Origin: CAVYUC01 sp963783085
GTDB lineage: Bacteria; Bacteroidota; Bacteroidia; Bacteroidales; Prolixibacteraceae
Direction of reading: 5' to 3'
Length of the DNA stretch: 64,000 nucleotides
Assembly: GCA_963783085.1 (NCBI GenBank)
Contig: CAWAMJ010000020.1
Location: 558,001-622,000 of the forward strand
Shown here: piece after piece, positions 35,801 to 45,176 of the stretch
Numbering within the stretch: the stretch's first letter is position 1
Layout of the letters: each line of letters opens with the position of its first letter
Translations under genes and position numbers: made by a program
Notes under the pieces: generated by a model
What the model was told of the DNA's origin: nothing
What the model saw: only the letters and a program-made list of their open reading frames with translations
Databases searched by the model: none

Positions 35801-37050
35801 TCAAGGTTTAACTAACATTCGTGCAGTTAGCCTGCTGTGTTGTTCCAGGTAAATATCTTTTTCTTTCACCATCCAGTCCAGCACTTCTTCGGTGTAATGG
35901 CGTATGGTAATCAGGGTGAGTCCGGTATTGTACCGAATGCTGTAAAAAACAGACAACTTGTGGAGGATATCGCCCAAATCGGCTTCCGGCGCATCCAGAA
36001 CAAGGTTCAAATCGATGGCCGATTGTTGCATCAATGTAACCTTTACCCGGTTTTCGAGAAGGAAATTTACCACACGATCGATGTCCGGAATGCTGATAAA
36101 GGAGAAGTCTTTTGGTGATAATGTAATTAGAATCAGGTTTTCTTTCTGAATAAAAATAGGAGGCAGGTCAATTTTGTGATCGATTCTTTGAATGACGGTT
36201 CCCGGGTTTTCAGGCGATAAAAAGGATTTCACATACAGCGGTATCGCCTTGTTGTGGAGCGGTTTCATTGTTTTGGGGTGGATGATTTGCGCTCCGGAAT
36301 GTGTCATTTCCACTGCCTCACGATACGACAACTGGTCAATTTTTGAAACGTTATTCATTTTTTTCGGATCGGCGCTTAACACACCGGGAACATCTTTCCA
36401 AAAAGAAACACTTTCCGCATCCAGTACATTCGCCAAAATAGCAGCGGTAAAGTCGGAGCCCTCCCGGCCAAGCGTTGTCGTCAGGCTCGATGGGGTAGAG
36501 CCGATAAATCCCTGGGTGAGGTAAATGCTGAATCTGTTTAAATCGAATATTTCTTTCGAAAGTTTTTCAGTAAGTTCCCAATCGATGGAAGCATCGCGAA
36601 AATTATCGTCGGTACGGATGCAGGAACGCGCATCGATCCAAAGATTTTTGATTCCCGCTGAATTCAGATATTCGCTTACTATTTGTGTTGAAACCAGCTC
36701 GCCGAAGCTAACCACCTGATCGTATTCAAAATCGAATTCCAGCGATGGAGTTTTTTTTAGTTTTATTTCCAGTTCAGCGAAAAAGGCAATACCGTTTCCG
36801 GAGTATTTCCGAGGCCGAAAAGCTCGTCGCAAATTTCAAGATGAAAGGTTTTAAATTCATGAAATACATCCCATTTACTGTTGTTCCTGTCGAAATAATG
36901 CTTTACCAGTTTTTCGAGCAGATTGGTGGTTTTTCCCATGGCTGAAATTACCACCACTACGCCATTGTTGTTCGATTTCAGTATTTTACCAACGTTTCGA
37001 ACTGCATCGGCGCTTTTTACTGAAGCTCCGCCAAATTTAAAAACTCTCAT
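35801..37050 (-). pseudogene. lysC: Aspartokinase, frame broken by one base
   Basis: Aspartokinase phosphorylates aspartate at the first step to lysine, threonine and methionine. The start at 37050 (MRVFKFGGASVKSADAVR) holds the KFGG nucleotide motif. The frame ends in the region ETVLPF, and the downstream frame continues as FAELEIKLKKTPSLEFDFEYDQ to the stop at 35801. Adding one base to the A5 run at 36780-36784 joins them. Other conserved features are GREGSDFTAAILA and two ACT-like domains at the C-terminus. It is a monofunctional enzyme of about 416 residues; asd, the next enzyme, is elsewhere in the window. Confidence 0.9.
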
Positions 37051-37171
37051 TAAAATGCCTTTTTTATAAATGTTGAACAAAACTAAGGAAATATTATTTA
37101 TCCTGTTGATATGGTAGTTTGCCACCGGCATCTTCCTTAAAAATTCTTAATTTAGAGGTTCTCTCAAAAAA

Positions 37172-38005
37172 ATGAAAATTATGGACATAAAATCGACAAC
37201 AAAACTGAATAACGGAGTGGAAATGCCCTGGCTCGGGCTGGGCGTTTTCAGGGCCGAAGATGGCGAAGAAGTAGAAACTGCTGTGAAAACAGCGCTGGCA
37301 CATGGCTACAGAAGTATCGACACAGCTGCTATATACCAAAATGAAAAGGGAGTGGGCAATGCCATCAGCGAGAGCAAAGTGCCGCGCGCAGAAATATTCC
37401 TGACTTCCAAAGTCTGGAACAGCGACCAGGGTTACGAAACCACACTTAACGCTTTCGAAGAAAGCATTGATAAACTTCAGGTTGATTATCTTGATTTGTA
37501 CCTTATTCACTGGCCCAAAGGAAAAAAGTCGGTGGAAACATGGAAAGCCATGGAGGAGCTGTATAAAAAGGAAAAAGTGCGCGCCATTGGCATCAGTAAC
37601 TTTCTGGTCCACCATCTCTGGGATTTTTTACCGCAATGCGAAATTATTCCGGCAGTTGACCAGGTGGAATTTCATCCTGAACTCATTCAGCCCGATTTGT
37701 TTGAGTTCTGCAAAAAGAAAAACATCCAGCTGGAAGCATGGAGCCCAATTATGAAAGGCCGGGTTGTGGATGTTCCCATTTTGAAGGAGTTGGCTGAAAA
37801 ATACGACAAAACACCCGTGCAGGTTGTGCTTCGGTGGGACATTCAAAAAGGCGTGGTCACCATTCCGAAATCGGTAACTCCGGAACGGATTATCTCCAAT
37901 GCCGATATTTTCGATTTCGAACTGAGTGAAGAAGATATGGCCAAAATCGACAAACTCGATAAAAACGGGCGAATCGGTTTTCATCCCGATCAAATTACCT
38001 TTTAA
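37172..38005 (+). CDS. Cytosolic aldo/keto reductase, 2,5-diketogluconate reductase-like
   Basis: A 277-residue NADPH-dependent carbonyl reductase without a signal. The catalytic tetrad is in YRSIDTAAIYQNEKGVG (D and Y), FLTSKVWN (K) and LYLIHWP (H). The C-terminal NADP-binding motif is IPKSVTPERI. The gene is transcribed alone, divergent from lysC with about 120 bases between starts; an alternative ATG lies at 37181. The substrate of this subfamily varies (methylglyoxal, keto-sugars). Confidence 0.92.
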   Translation: MKIMDIKSTTKLNNGVEMPWLGLGVFRAEDGEEVETAVKTALAHGYRSIDTAAIYQNEKGVGNAISESKVPRAEIFLTSKVWNSDQGYETTLNAFEESIDKLQVDYLDLYLIHWPKGKKSVETWKAMEELYKKEKVRAIGISNFLVHHLWDFLPQCEIIPAVDQVEFHPELIQPDLFEFCKKKNIQLEAWSPIMKGRVVDVPILKELAEKYDKTPVQVVLRWDIQKGVVTIPKSVTPERIISNADIFDFELSEEDMAKIDKLDKNGRIGFHPDQITF

Positions 38006-38195
38006 TTTGCTGCATTATTTTAATCAGCAAAATATCGCCGGGTCTGTAAATGCGCCCGGTCATTTTCAGATATATTTAATGAGGATGTTTTTGCCCGCTG
38101 GTATCCAGTGGGTTCAGAAGGCAAAGTATTTTATACTTTCGTCATATCCACCTCCCGCACAATATAAGGAGCGGCTGTTGTTCAAGTGTTGTCAA

Positions 38196-39578
38196 TTACA
38201 ACAAATCCCTGATGTTGCCGATGATTTGAGCAGCCAGTCGATCGGCAGCTTCCCTGGTTTTGGCTTCAGAATAAATGCGAATAATCGGTTCGGTATTTGA
38301 TTTGCGCAAATGCACCCATGAATCTGCAAAATCGATTTTTATCCCGTCAATATCGTTTACCTGTTCAGTGGAATATTTTTCCTTGATTTTCAGAAGTATA
38401 TCATCGACGTTTATTTCGGGAGTAAGTTCCATTTTATTTTTCGAGATAAAATAATCGGGATATGTTTTTCGAAGTTCGGAGCATTTTTTCCCCGACTTTG
38501 CCAGATGTGTCAGAAACAGTGCCGCGCCTACCAGCGCGTCGCGTCCGTTGTGGCTGGCCGGATAAATTACACCGCCATTCCCTTCGCCGCCGATAACAGC
38601 GTTTGTCTCGCGCATTGTTGCCACCACATTCACTTCGCCAACAGCTGCCGAAGAATAGCTTTGTCCGTATTTTTCGGTTACGTCGCGCAGTGCCCGGCTC
38701 GATGAAAGATTGGAAACCGTATTGCCGGGAGTTTGGCTCAGAACATAATCGGCCACAGCTACCAGCGTATATTCTTCGTTAAACCAGCTTCCGTCTTCGC
38801 TAATAATTGCCAGCCGGTCCACATCCGGGTCAACCACGAAACCAACATCGACTTTACTGTTTTTGATGATTTTCAAAGTTTCCACCAAATTTTCGGGAAT
38901 GGGTTCGGGTGTGTGAGCAAAATGGCCCGTGGCTTCGCAATTTAATTTTATTGTGTTTTTAACCCCGAGCGCTTCAAACAGCGCAGGCATGGCAATTCCG
39001 CCTACGGAATTCACTGCATCCACAGCGACTGAAAAACCGGCATTTCTAACTGCTTCAGCATCTACCAGTTCCAGGTCGAGCACTTTTTGAATGTGAACAG
39101 CGGTGTAATCTTTTTCGGTTGTTGTTCCCAAATCATCCACGCCGGCAAAAACAAAATCTTCGGCTTCCGCAATTTTCAGAACTTCTGCACCTTGTTCGGC
39201 GTTCAGAAACTCGCCGGCGTTGTTCAGTAATTTCAGTGCATTCCATTGCTTTGGGTTATGGCTTGCAGTTAAAATAATTCCTCCGTCGGCATTTTCCCCG
39301 GGAACCGCAATTTCAGTGGTTGGCGTGGTAGCGAGGCCAATGTTAATTACATCGCATCCCATTCCGTTTAATGTTGCAATCAGCAGCGAAGCCACCATTT
39401 CTCCGGAAATCCGGGCATCGCGGCCTACCACTATTTTTAGTTTTTGCCTGTTCGAATACTTTTTTGCCCAGGCGGCATAAGCGGCTGCAAATTTAACAAC
39501 GTCCAGCGGGCTTAAAACTTCTCCGGGTTTTCCACCAATGGTCCCCCTGATTCCTGATATCGATTTTATTAAAGTCAT
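38196..39578 (-). CDS. glmM: Phosphoglucosamine mutase / phosphomannomutase family enzyme
   Basis: The alpha-D-phosphohexomutase fold converts glucosamine-6-phosphate to the 1-phosphate for cell-wall synthesis. I use the ATG at 39578 (MTLIKSISGIRGTIGG); the upstream in-frame ATG adds 12 residues not usual for the family. The phosphoserine loop is ILTASHNPKQW (near residue 100), the metal loop is VDPDVDRLAI, and the sugar-specificity loop is GGEGNGGVIYP. The C-terminal phosphate-binding loop is RKSNTEPIIRIYSEA. The family assignment as GlmM over phosphomannomutase is by Bacteroidota usage and is not certain. Confidence 0.88.
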   Translation of the reverse strand: MTLIKSISGIRGTIGGKPGEVLSPLDVVKFAAAYAAWAKKYSNRQKLKIVVGRDARISGEMVASLLIATLNGMGCDVINIGLATTPTTEIAVPGENADGGIILTASHNPKQWNALKLLNNAGEFLNAEQGAEVLKIAEAEDFVFAGVDDLGTTTEKDYTAVHIQKVLDLELVDAEAVRNAGFSVAVDAVNSVGGIAMPALFEALGVKNTIKLNCEATGHFAHTPEPIPENLVETLKIIKNSKVDVGFVVDPDVDRLAIISEDGSWFNEEYTLVAVADYVLSQTPGNTVSNLSSSRALRDVTEKYGQSYSSAAVGEVNVVATMRETNAVIGGEGNGGVIYPASHNGRDALVGAALFLTHLAKSGKKCSELRKTYPDYFISKNKMELTPEINVDDILLKIKEKYSTEQVNDIDGIKIDFADSWVHLRKSNTEPIIRIYSEAKTREAADRLAAQIIGNIRDLL

Positions 39579-39644
39579 AGTAATTTGGTTGAGTTGCATA
39601 ACAAAGATAAACAAGCAAAGGTTGAAATCATTGTCCGGCCGGAG

Positions 39645-40325
39645 TTATTCGTTGATTTCCTCCAGTTCTTTTAAAGTAAACTTAAGTTTTTTAATGTAAT
39701 TTCCGTAGAGTTTCCGAAACCCCCAGCGCAGGATGAGGAAAATTCCGCCAACAACAAAAATGAGGATTACCAGGCCGACAACAATTGCAATTACAAGTTT
39801 ATCGGAAGGAACTTCAGAAAAAATCATTCCGTGTTTTTCCACACCCGAAACAAATCCTTTGTACATACCTGAAACAAAAGCGGAACCCACGGCAAAAAGC
39901 AAGGTAACGAGGGCCAGGTAAAACATCCGGCGGTAAATGTTCAACGTGTCGATAATTTTCACCAGCGTTTCCTTTAATTCGCACGAAATATTGCACCTGC
40001 GTTTCACGCGGTAATACTGAATAACAAAATAAACAAATGTAATGAAAATGAAGGCGTTACTAAAAAAGCTCAAAAAAAGCAGCCAATCCGGAATCGCCAG
40101 GTTTGCATTTATATTTTTCATTAAAAGCGGCGAAAAGAATAAATCATCAAAAGCAAAGGCAAAAATCAGCGCAAACAGGATGACGAAACCAATCCGTATG
40201 TTGCGGTCGATTCGCTCAATCAGGTTGTGTGTACGTTTCCGCAACATCGCCCTGATTTGTTCTTCGTCCAGCTCTTTTTCCGTTGAAAGTTTGCTCCACG
40301 TCTTTTTCAGTTCTTTTAAATCCAT
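39645..40325 (-). CDS. Hypothetical membrane protein downstream of an ECF sigma factor
   Basis: A 226-residue protein with a charged cytoplasmic N-terminus (MDLKELKKTWSKLSTEKELDEEQIRAM) and four hydrophobic segments. Its start is six bases after the sigma factor stop, so the two form an operon. This position is often an anti-sigma factor, and the cytosolic N-terminal helix is compatible with that, but no anti-sigma domain is recognised. Confidence 0.75.
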   Translation of the reverse strand: MDLKELKKTWSKLSTEKELDEEQIRAMLRKRTHNLIERIDRNIRIGFVILFALIFAFAFDDLFFSPLLMKNINANLAIPDWLLFLSFFSNAFIFITFVYFVIQYYRVKRRCNISCELKETLVKIIDTLNIYRRMFYLALVTLLFAVGSAFVSGMYKGFVSGVEKHGMIFSEVPSDKLVIAIVVGLVILIFVVGGIFLILRWGFRKLYGNYIKKLKFTLKELEEINE

Positions 40326-40330
40326 AGCCG

Positions 40331-40816
40331 TTATACTTCGTTAACCATCAGCTTCTTCAGCTTTTTCTTAATCCTGTTCATTTTCACTCTCACATAGTTT
40401 TGCGTAATACCCGTAATTTCTGCAATTTCTTCGTATTTTTTGTCCTCGAGGTACAAAAGCACGATTGATTTTTCGATGCCGGTAAGTTGCGAAACAGCCT
40501 GGTGCATCTTTTTGATGCTCTCGTCGGTTTCGGCATCGTATTTTTCTTCCGGAATTTCAATTTCATAAGTCAGGCGGCTTTGCTCCGGTCTCCTTTTATT
40601 CTTTTTGAATGTGGTAATTGCAGTATTCAAAGCAACGCGGTACATCCAGGTGGAAACTTTTGATTCGCTCCTGAAAGTGGGATACGATTTCCAAAGCTGG
40701 GCAATAACCTCCTGAAATAAATCATTCCTGTCTTCGTCCAAATCGCAGTAAATATTGCAGACTTTATGAATGATGCCTTGGTTTTTTCTAATTATTTGCA
40801 GAAATTCTTTTTCCAA
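40331..40816 (-). CDS. ECF-type RNA polymerase sigma factor
   Basis: A 161-residue sigma-70 factor. Region 2 is in DLDEDRNDLFQEVIAQLWKSYPTFRSESKVSTWMYRVALNTA, and region 4 (helix-turn-helix) is EKSIVLLYLEDKKYEEIAEITGITQNYVRVKMNRIKKKL. The short linker and lack of region 1 place it among ECF sigmas. Such factors redirect transcription for envelope or stress responses and are generally held by a membrane anti-sigma protein, for which the next gene is a candidate. Confidence 0.92.
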   Translation of the reverse strand: MEKEFLQIIRKNQGIIHKVCNIYCDLDEDRNDLFQEVIAQLWKSYPTFRSESKVSTWMYRVALNTAITTFKKNKRRPEQSRLTYEIEIPEEKYDAETDESIKKMHQAVSQLTGIEKSIVLLYLEDKKYEEIAEITGITQNYVRVKMNRIKKKLKKLMVNEV

Positions 40817-40920
40817 AACTGAAGTATAAGTATCGGAAGTTCAAAAATATTACAGCCGGTTTACCCGGCATAAAATATGCTGAAATTCTGTGTCATTTAC
40901 ATAGATTTCAGACCACTGTT

Positions 40921-41841
40921 TTACTGCATTTTCAAATACTGAATTTCTTTATCGGAAAGAAAACGGTATTTGCCCCTCGCCAGGTTTTTTTTGGTTAATC
41001 CGGCAAAATAAACACGGTCCAGTTTTCTCACGCGGTACCCCAAATGTTCAAATATCCGGCGTACCACGCGGTTTTTCCCGGAATGAATTTCAATACCGAT
41101 TTCAGTTTTGTTTTGGGGATCGATGTAGCTGACGGCGTCGGCGGCAATTGTACCATCCTCCAGTTCAATACCTTCGGAAATTTGCAGTATGTGGTTTTTG
41201 GTCACCGGTTTGTCGAGGGTTACCTGGTAAATTTTTTTCATGTTGTGACTGGGGTGTGTCAGCTTTTTCGACAGTTCGCCGTCGTTGGTGAACAGCAACA
41301 GGCCTGTCGTATTTTTATCGAGCCGGCCCACCGGATAAACCCGTTCAGGACAGGCTTCTTTTATTAAATCCATCACAGTTCGCTCCGCATGTGGGTCATC
41401 AGTTGTGGTCACAAAATCCTTGGGTTTGTTCAGCAACAGGTACACCTTTTTTTCCGGGTTCAGTTTTCGGCCGTCGAACCTGACTTCGTCGCCAGGTTTC
41501 ACTTTTGTACCAAGTTCGGTAACCGTTTTGCCGTTAATCGTTACCACTCCGGCCCCGATGTATTTATCAGCTTCGCGGCGCGAACAAACTCCGGCATTTG
41601 ATATGTACCGGTTCAGTCTCATTTCTTCACCCGCTGTTCCAAAGACATCAGATTTGGGCAGTTGTTTCTGATGGCTGTATTTTTTTCCGCCAGATGGTCC
41701 GGCATGGTTTTTTTTGCCCTGAAAGCTCTTTTTGTCATTTCTTTTATCCTGGCGCCGCTCCGGCTGGTTATCGCTTTTGGAGCGGAATGGTTTTTTATCT
41801 TCTGTTTTTCTTCGCGGGCTTTTGTCGTAATTCTTTTTCAC
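40921..41841 (-). CDS. RluB/RsuA-type pseudouridine synthase with basic N-terminal extension
   Basis: The enzyme isomerises a uridine in rRNA. The first 70 residues are a Lys/Arg/Ser-rich disordered extension (KSPRRKTEDKKPFRSKS ...). An S4 RNA-binding domain follows (MRLNRYISNAGVCSRREADKYI, about residues 75-135). The catalytic aspartate is in PVGRLDKNTTGLLLFTNDG, and KIYQVTLDKP and EIHSGKNRVVRRIFEHLGY complete the synthase fold. The low-complexity N-terminus is frequent in Bacteroidota members. It probably acts on 23S rRNA. Confidence 0.92.
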   Translation of the reverse strand: MKKNYDKSPRRKTEDKKPFRSKSDNQPERRQDKRNDKKSFQGKKNHAGPSGGKKYSHQKQLPKSDVFGTAGEEMRLNRYISNAGVCSRREADKYIGAGVVTINGKTVTELGTKVKPGDEVRFDGRKLNPEKKVYLLLNKPKDFVTTTDDPHAERTVMDLIKEACPERVYPVGRLDKNTTGLLLFTNDGELSKKLTHPSHNMKKIYQVTLDKPVTKNHILQISEGIELEDGTIAADAVSYIDPQNKTEIGIEIHSGKNRVVRRIFEHLGYRVRKLDRVYFAGLTKKNLARGKYRFLSDKEIQYLKMQ

Positions 41842-42029
41842 GCTTTTTGTTCTAATTATTTATTATTCAATTTGATTTGGAAAGTGCTTCCGGCATCGTT
41901 TTTTAGCTTCTTTTATTCTCTTCTGCTGAGCTTTGCAAAGTTCGGAAAAAAAATGGCTTTCGCAGGTTCTTTCGGTTAAAATCAAAATACCTATTTTAGT
42001 ACAACTTTAAAAACTTAAAAGATCTAATT

Positions 42030-42800
42030 ATGCAATCACATGAAATTGATTACAAAATCATAGGCCACGATGTTCAGTTGGTGGAAGTTGAACTCGACCC
42101 GGGGGAAACCGTAATTGCTGAAGCCGGCGCCATGTTGTACATGGAAGAAGGCATCGAATTTACTGCCCGAATGGGCGACGGTTCCAATCCACAGGCGGGT
42201 TTTTTCGATAAACTGCTGTCTGCCGGATCGCGCATCATCACCGGTGAATCACTGTTTCTCACGCATTTTACAAACCAGGGCTGGGGCAAAAAGCATGTTG
42301 CATTTGCAGCGCCATACCCGGGAACAATTATTCCTCTGAATCTCATACAGTTGGGCGGCCGCATAATCGTGCAGCGCGATGCTTTTTTATGCGCAGCCAT
42401 GGGAACAAAAATCTCCATCACATTCAGCCGTAAACTGGGCGCCGGTTTTTTTGGCGGCGAAGGTTTCATTCTCCAGCAACTTCAGGGCGATGGAAATGCA
42501 TTTGTTCATGCCGGGGGAACGGTAATTGAACGTCATTTAAATAACGATGTTTTGCGTGTTGACACCGGTTGTATTGTAGGATTTGAACCGACTATCGACT
42601 ACAGCATCGAACAGGCCGGGGGACTACGTTCCATGGTTTTTGGCGGCGAAGGGATTTTTCTTGCAACGCTGCGTGGCACCGGAAAAGTGTGGTTGCAAAG
42701 CATGCCAATCCGGAAACTTATTCGTGAACTTTCACCAGCCGGCGGAAATACCCGGAAGGAATCACGGGGAGGATTTTTGAATAATTTACTGGAAGGATGA
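42030..42800 (+). CDS. AIM24 / TIGR00266 family protein
   Basis: A 256-residue protein of the AIM24 fold. The family is seen in the N-terminus (YKIIGHDVQLVEVELDPGETVIAEAGAMLYME), in FFDKLLSAGSRIITGESLFLTHF, and in GGEGFILQQLQGDGNAFVHAGG near the middle. The glycine-rich loops form a double-layer beta structure. The biochemical role of bacterial members is not established. The last codons (GAAGGATGA) coincide with the start of the four-unit tandem repeat downstream. Confidence 0.9.
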   Translation: MQSHEIDYKIIGHDVQLVEVELDPGETVIAEAGAMLYMEEGIEFTARMGDGSNPQAGFFDKLLSAGSRIITGESLFLTHFTNQGWGKKHVAFAAPYPGTIIPLNLIQLGGRIIVQRDAFLCAAMGTKISITFSRKLGAGFFGGEGFILQQLQGDGNAFVHAGGTVIERHLNNDVLRVDTGCIVGFEPTIDYSIEQAGGLRSMVFGGEGIFLATLRGTGKVWLQSMPIRKLIRELSPAGGNTRKESRGGFLNNLLEG

Positions 42801-43394
42801 AGAAGTATTCAGTGATCAGTCTCAGTTGGCAGTTGGTGAGAAAGTCGCAGATTACTGTCACAGTAGGTAGTTAAGGAAAAAAGATGAAGACAGCTTGAAG
42901 CTCGCAGCTCGCAGCTTGTGTCTCGCGTCTTGTGTCAAAGGATGAAGAAGTATTCAGTGATCAGTCTCAGTTGGCAGTTGGTGAGAAAGTCGCAGATTAC
43001 AGTCACAGTAGGCAGTTAAGGAAAAAAGATGAAGACAATGCACAGCTTGAAGCTCGCAGCTCGTAGCTTGTGTCTCGCGTCTTGTGTCAAAGGATGAAGA
43101 AGTATTCAGTGATCAGTCTCAGTTGGCAGTCGGTGAGAAAGTCGCAGATTACTGTCACAGTAGGTAGTTAAGGAAAAAAGATGAAGACAATGCACAGCTT
43201 GAAGCTCGCAGCTCGTAGCTTGTAGCTTTTGTCTCGCGTCTTGTGTCAAAGGATGAAGAAGTATTCAGTGATCAGTCTCAGTTGGCAGTCGGTGAGAAAG
43301 TCGCAGATTACAGTCACAGTAGGTAGTTAAGGAAAAAAGATGAAGACAGCTTGAAGCTCGCAGCTCGTAGCTTGTGTCTCGCGACTCGCGTCTA
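42794..43394. repeat. Four tandem repeat units of 145, 152, 159 and 145 bp
   Basis: Units begin with AGGATGAAGAAGTATTCAG at 42794, 42939, 43091 and 43250 and end at 43394. The sequence is strongly conserved and includes GTGATCAGTCTCAGTTGGCAG, GAGAAAGTCGCAGATTAC and a tail of AGCTCGCAGCTCGTAGCTTGTGTCTCGCG. The length differences are multiples of seven bases (absence or presence of ATGCACA, and of an extra TAGCTTT-like step). The first unit overlaps the AIM24 stop codon, and the array ends just before the sugar-acid operon. No supported gene lies in the array. Confidence 0.92.
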
Positions 43395-43443
43395 AGGATG
43401 TATGTTGATGGAAGGAAAACAATATTAAAAATTAATCTTACTT

Positions 43444-45165
43444 ATGAAAAAGGAGCACCATTTACGAAGCGCCGAATGGTTTGGGAAAGACGATAAAATG
43501 GGATACGTGCACCGGAGCTGGCTGCGAAACCAGGGTCATCCCGATCACCTGTTCCGCGGACGCCCGGTGATAGGAATCTGCAACACCTGGTCGGATTTAA
43601 CTCCGTGTAACGCCCACCTGCGCGAATTTGCGGAAATAGTAAAACGCGGCGTGTACGAAGCCGGCGGTTTTCCGCTGGAATTTCCGGTGATGTCGCTGGG
43701 TGAAACTATTATGAAACCGACAACCATGTTGTGGCGCAATCTGGCCAGCATGGACGTGGAGGAAACCATCCGCGCCAACCCGCTCGACGGAATCGTGCTG
43801 CTCACCGGCTGCGACAAAACCACGCCGTCCACAATAATGGGCGCGGCAAGTGTGGATTTGCCAACAATCGTTGTTCCTGGAGGGCCAATGCTAAACGGAA
43901 AATTCCGCGGAAAAGACATCGGCTCGGGAACATTTACCTGGCAACTTTCGGAAGGAATTAAAACAGGTACGTTTACCCGGGAAGATTTAATTGAAGCCGA
44001 ATCGTGCATGTCGCGGAGCGCCGGCCACTGTATGACGATGGGCACCGCTTCAACAATGGCAACGATGGTGGAAGCGCTCGGATTGACTTTGCCCGGGGCT
44101 TCGGCAATCCCGGCAGTTGATTCACGCAAAAAAGTGATGGCGCACCTTTCCGGGAACCGGATTGTGGAAATGGTAAAAGAAGGCCTTCAATTATCGAAAA
44201 TTTTAACCCGTGAAGCGTTTGAAAATGCCATAAAAATAAATTCTGCCGTTGGTGGCTCTACGAATCTTGTTATTCACCTGCTGGCCATCGCCGGGCGAAT
44301 TGGTGTTGATCTCAATCTTGATGATTTTGACCGGCTCGGGAGCGACATGCCACTGCTTTTAAATCTGATGCCTTCCGGGAAATATTTAATGGAAGATTTT
44401 TATTATGCGGGCGGTTTGCCGGTCATTATTGATCAGTTAAAAGGCCAGTTGCACAAGAATACCGTTTCAGTAAACGGGAAAAGTATCGTTGAAAATTCTG
44501 CCGGCGCCCCCTGTTACAACCGCGATGTAATTGCCACATTGGAGAATCCGTTCAAAGAAAAAGCGGGAATTGCGGTATTGAAAGGAAACCTGTGTGAAAG
44601 CGGCGCAGTGATAAAACCTTCGGCAACTTCAGGCAAATTATTGAAACACCGTGGAAAAGCAGTTGTTTTTGAAACCATCGAAGATTACCACGAACGGGTG
44701 GACAATCCGGATTTGAATATCGATGAAAATTGTGTAATGGTGTTGAAAGGTGTTGGTCCGGTTGGTTATCCCGGAATGGCGGAAGTCGGGAACATGGAAC
44801 TTCCGCAAAAACTGGTGCAGAAAGGGATTACCGATATGGTGCGCATTTCCGACGGGCGAATGAGCGGAACGGCATACGGAACAGTGGTTCTGCATGTTTC
44901 ACCGGAATCTTCGATTGGCGGAACACTGGCGCTGGTTCAAAACGGCGACGTGATTGAACTCGACGTTCCCAACCGAAAGCTCACCCTCGAAGTTCCGGAA
45001 GAGGAACTGCAAAAAAGAAAGGCCGCCTGGACTCCTCCAAAACCAATGGCCGATCGCGGATATGTCAAAATGTTTATTGAACATGTACAGCAGGCCGAAA
45101 AAGGCTGCGATTTCGATTTTCTGATCGGTGGCTCGGGCGATGAGGTCTCCCGCGATTTACATTAA
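43444..45165 (+). CDS. IlvD/Edd-family sugar-acid dehydratase (pentonate dehydratase-like)
   Basis: An iron-sulfur dehydratase that removes water from a 2,3-diol. The family motifs are CNTWSDLTPCN (near residue 46), LLTGCDKTTPSTIMG (near 119) and ESCMSRSAGHCMTMGTAST (near 185); their cysteines ligate the cluster. It ends with GRMSGTAYGTVVLHVSPE and KMFIEHVQQAEKG. The CNTWSDLTPCN and GCDKTTPS patterns are those of sugar-acid dehydratases, not of IlvD. With the genes after it this should be a xylonate or L-arabinonate dehydratase, the first step of a Weimberg-type pathway (inference). It is the first gene of the operon. Confidence 0.9.
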   Translation: MKKEHHLRSAEWFGKDDKMGYVHRSWLRNQGHPDHLFRGRPVIGICNTWSDLTPCNAHLREFAEIVKRGVYEAGGFPLEFPVMSLGETIMKPTTMLWRNLASMDVEETIRANPLDGIVLLTGCDKTTPSTIMGAASVDLPTIVVPGGPMLNGKFRGKDIGSGTFTWQLSEGIKTGTFTREDLIEAESCMSRSAGHCMTMGTASTMATMVEALGLTLPGASAIPAVDSRKKVMAHLSGNRIVEMVKEGLQLSKILTREAFENAIKINSAVGGSTNLVIHLLAIAGRIGVDLNLDDFDRLGSDMPLLLNLMPSGKYLMEDFYYAGGLPVIIDQLKGQLHKNTVSVNGKSIVENSAGAPCYNRDVIATLENPFKEKAGIAVLKGNLCESGAVIKPSATSGKLLKHRGKAVVFETIEDYHERVDNPDLNIDENCVMVLKGVGPVGYPGMAEVGNMELPQKLVQKGITDMVRISDGRMSGTAYGTVVLHVSPESSIGGTLALVQNGDVIELDVPNRKLTLEVPEEELQKRKAAWTPPKPMADRGYVKMFIEHVQQAEKGCDFDFLIGGSGDEVSRDLH

Positions 45166-45176
45166 ACAAACCCGAA

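Noticed and set aside
42794..43394. CRISPR array
   Set aside because: The units are long, nearly identical and contiguous, with no spacers, so this is a tandem repeat.
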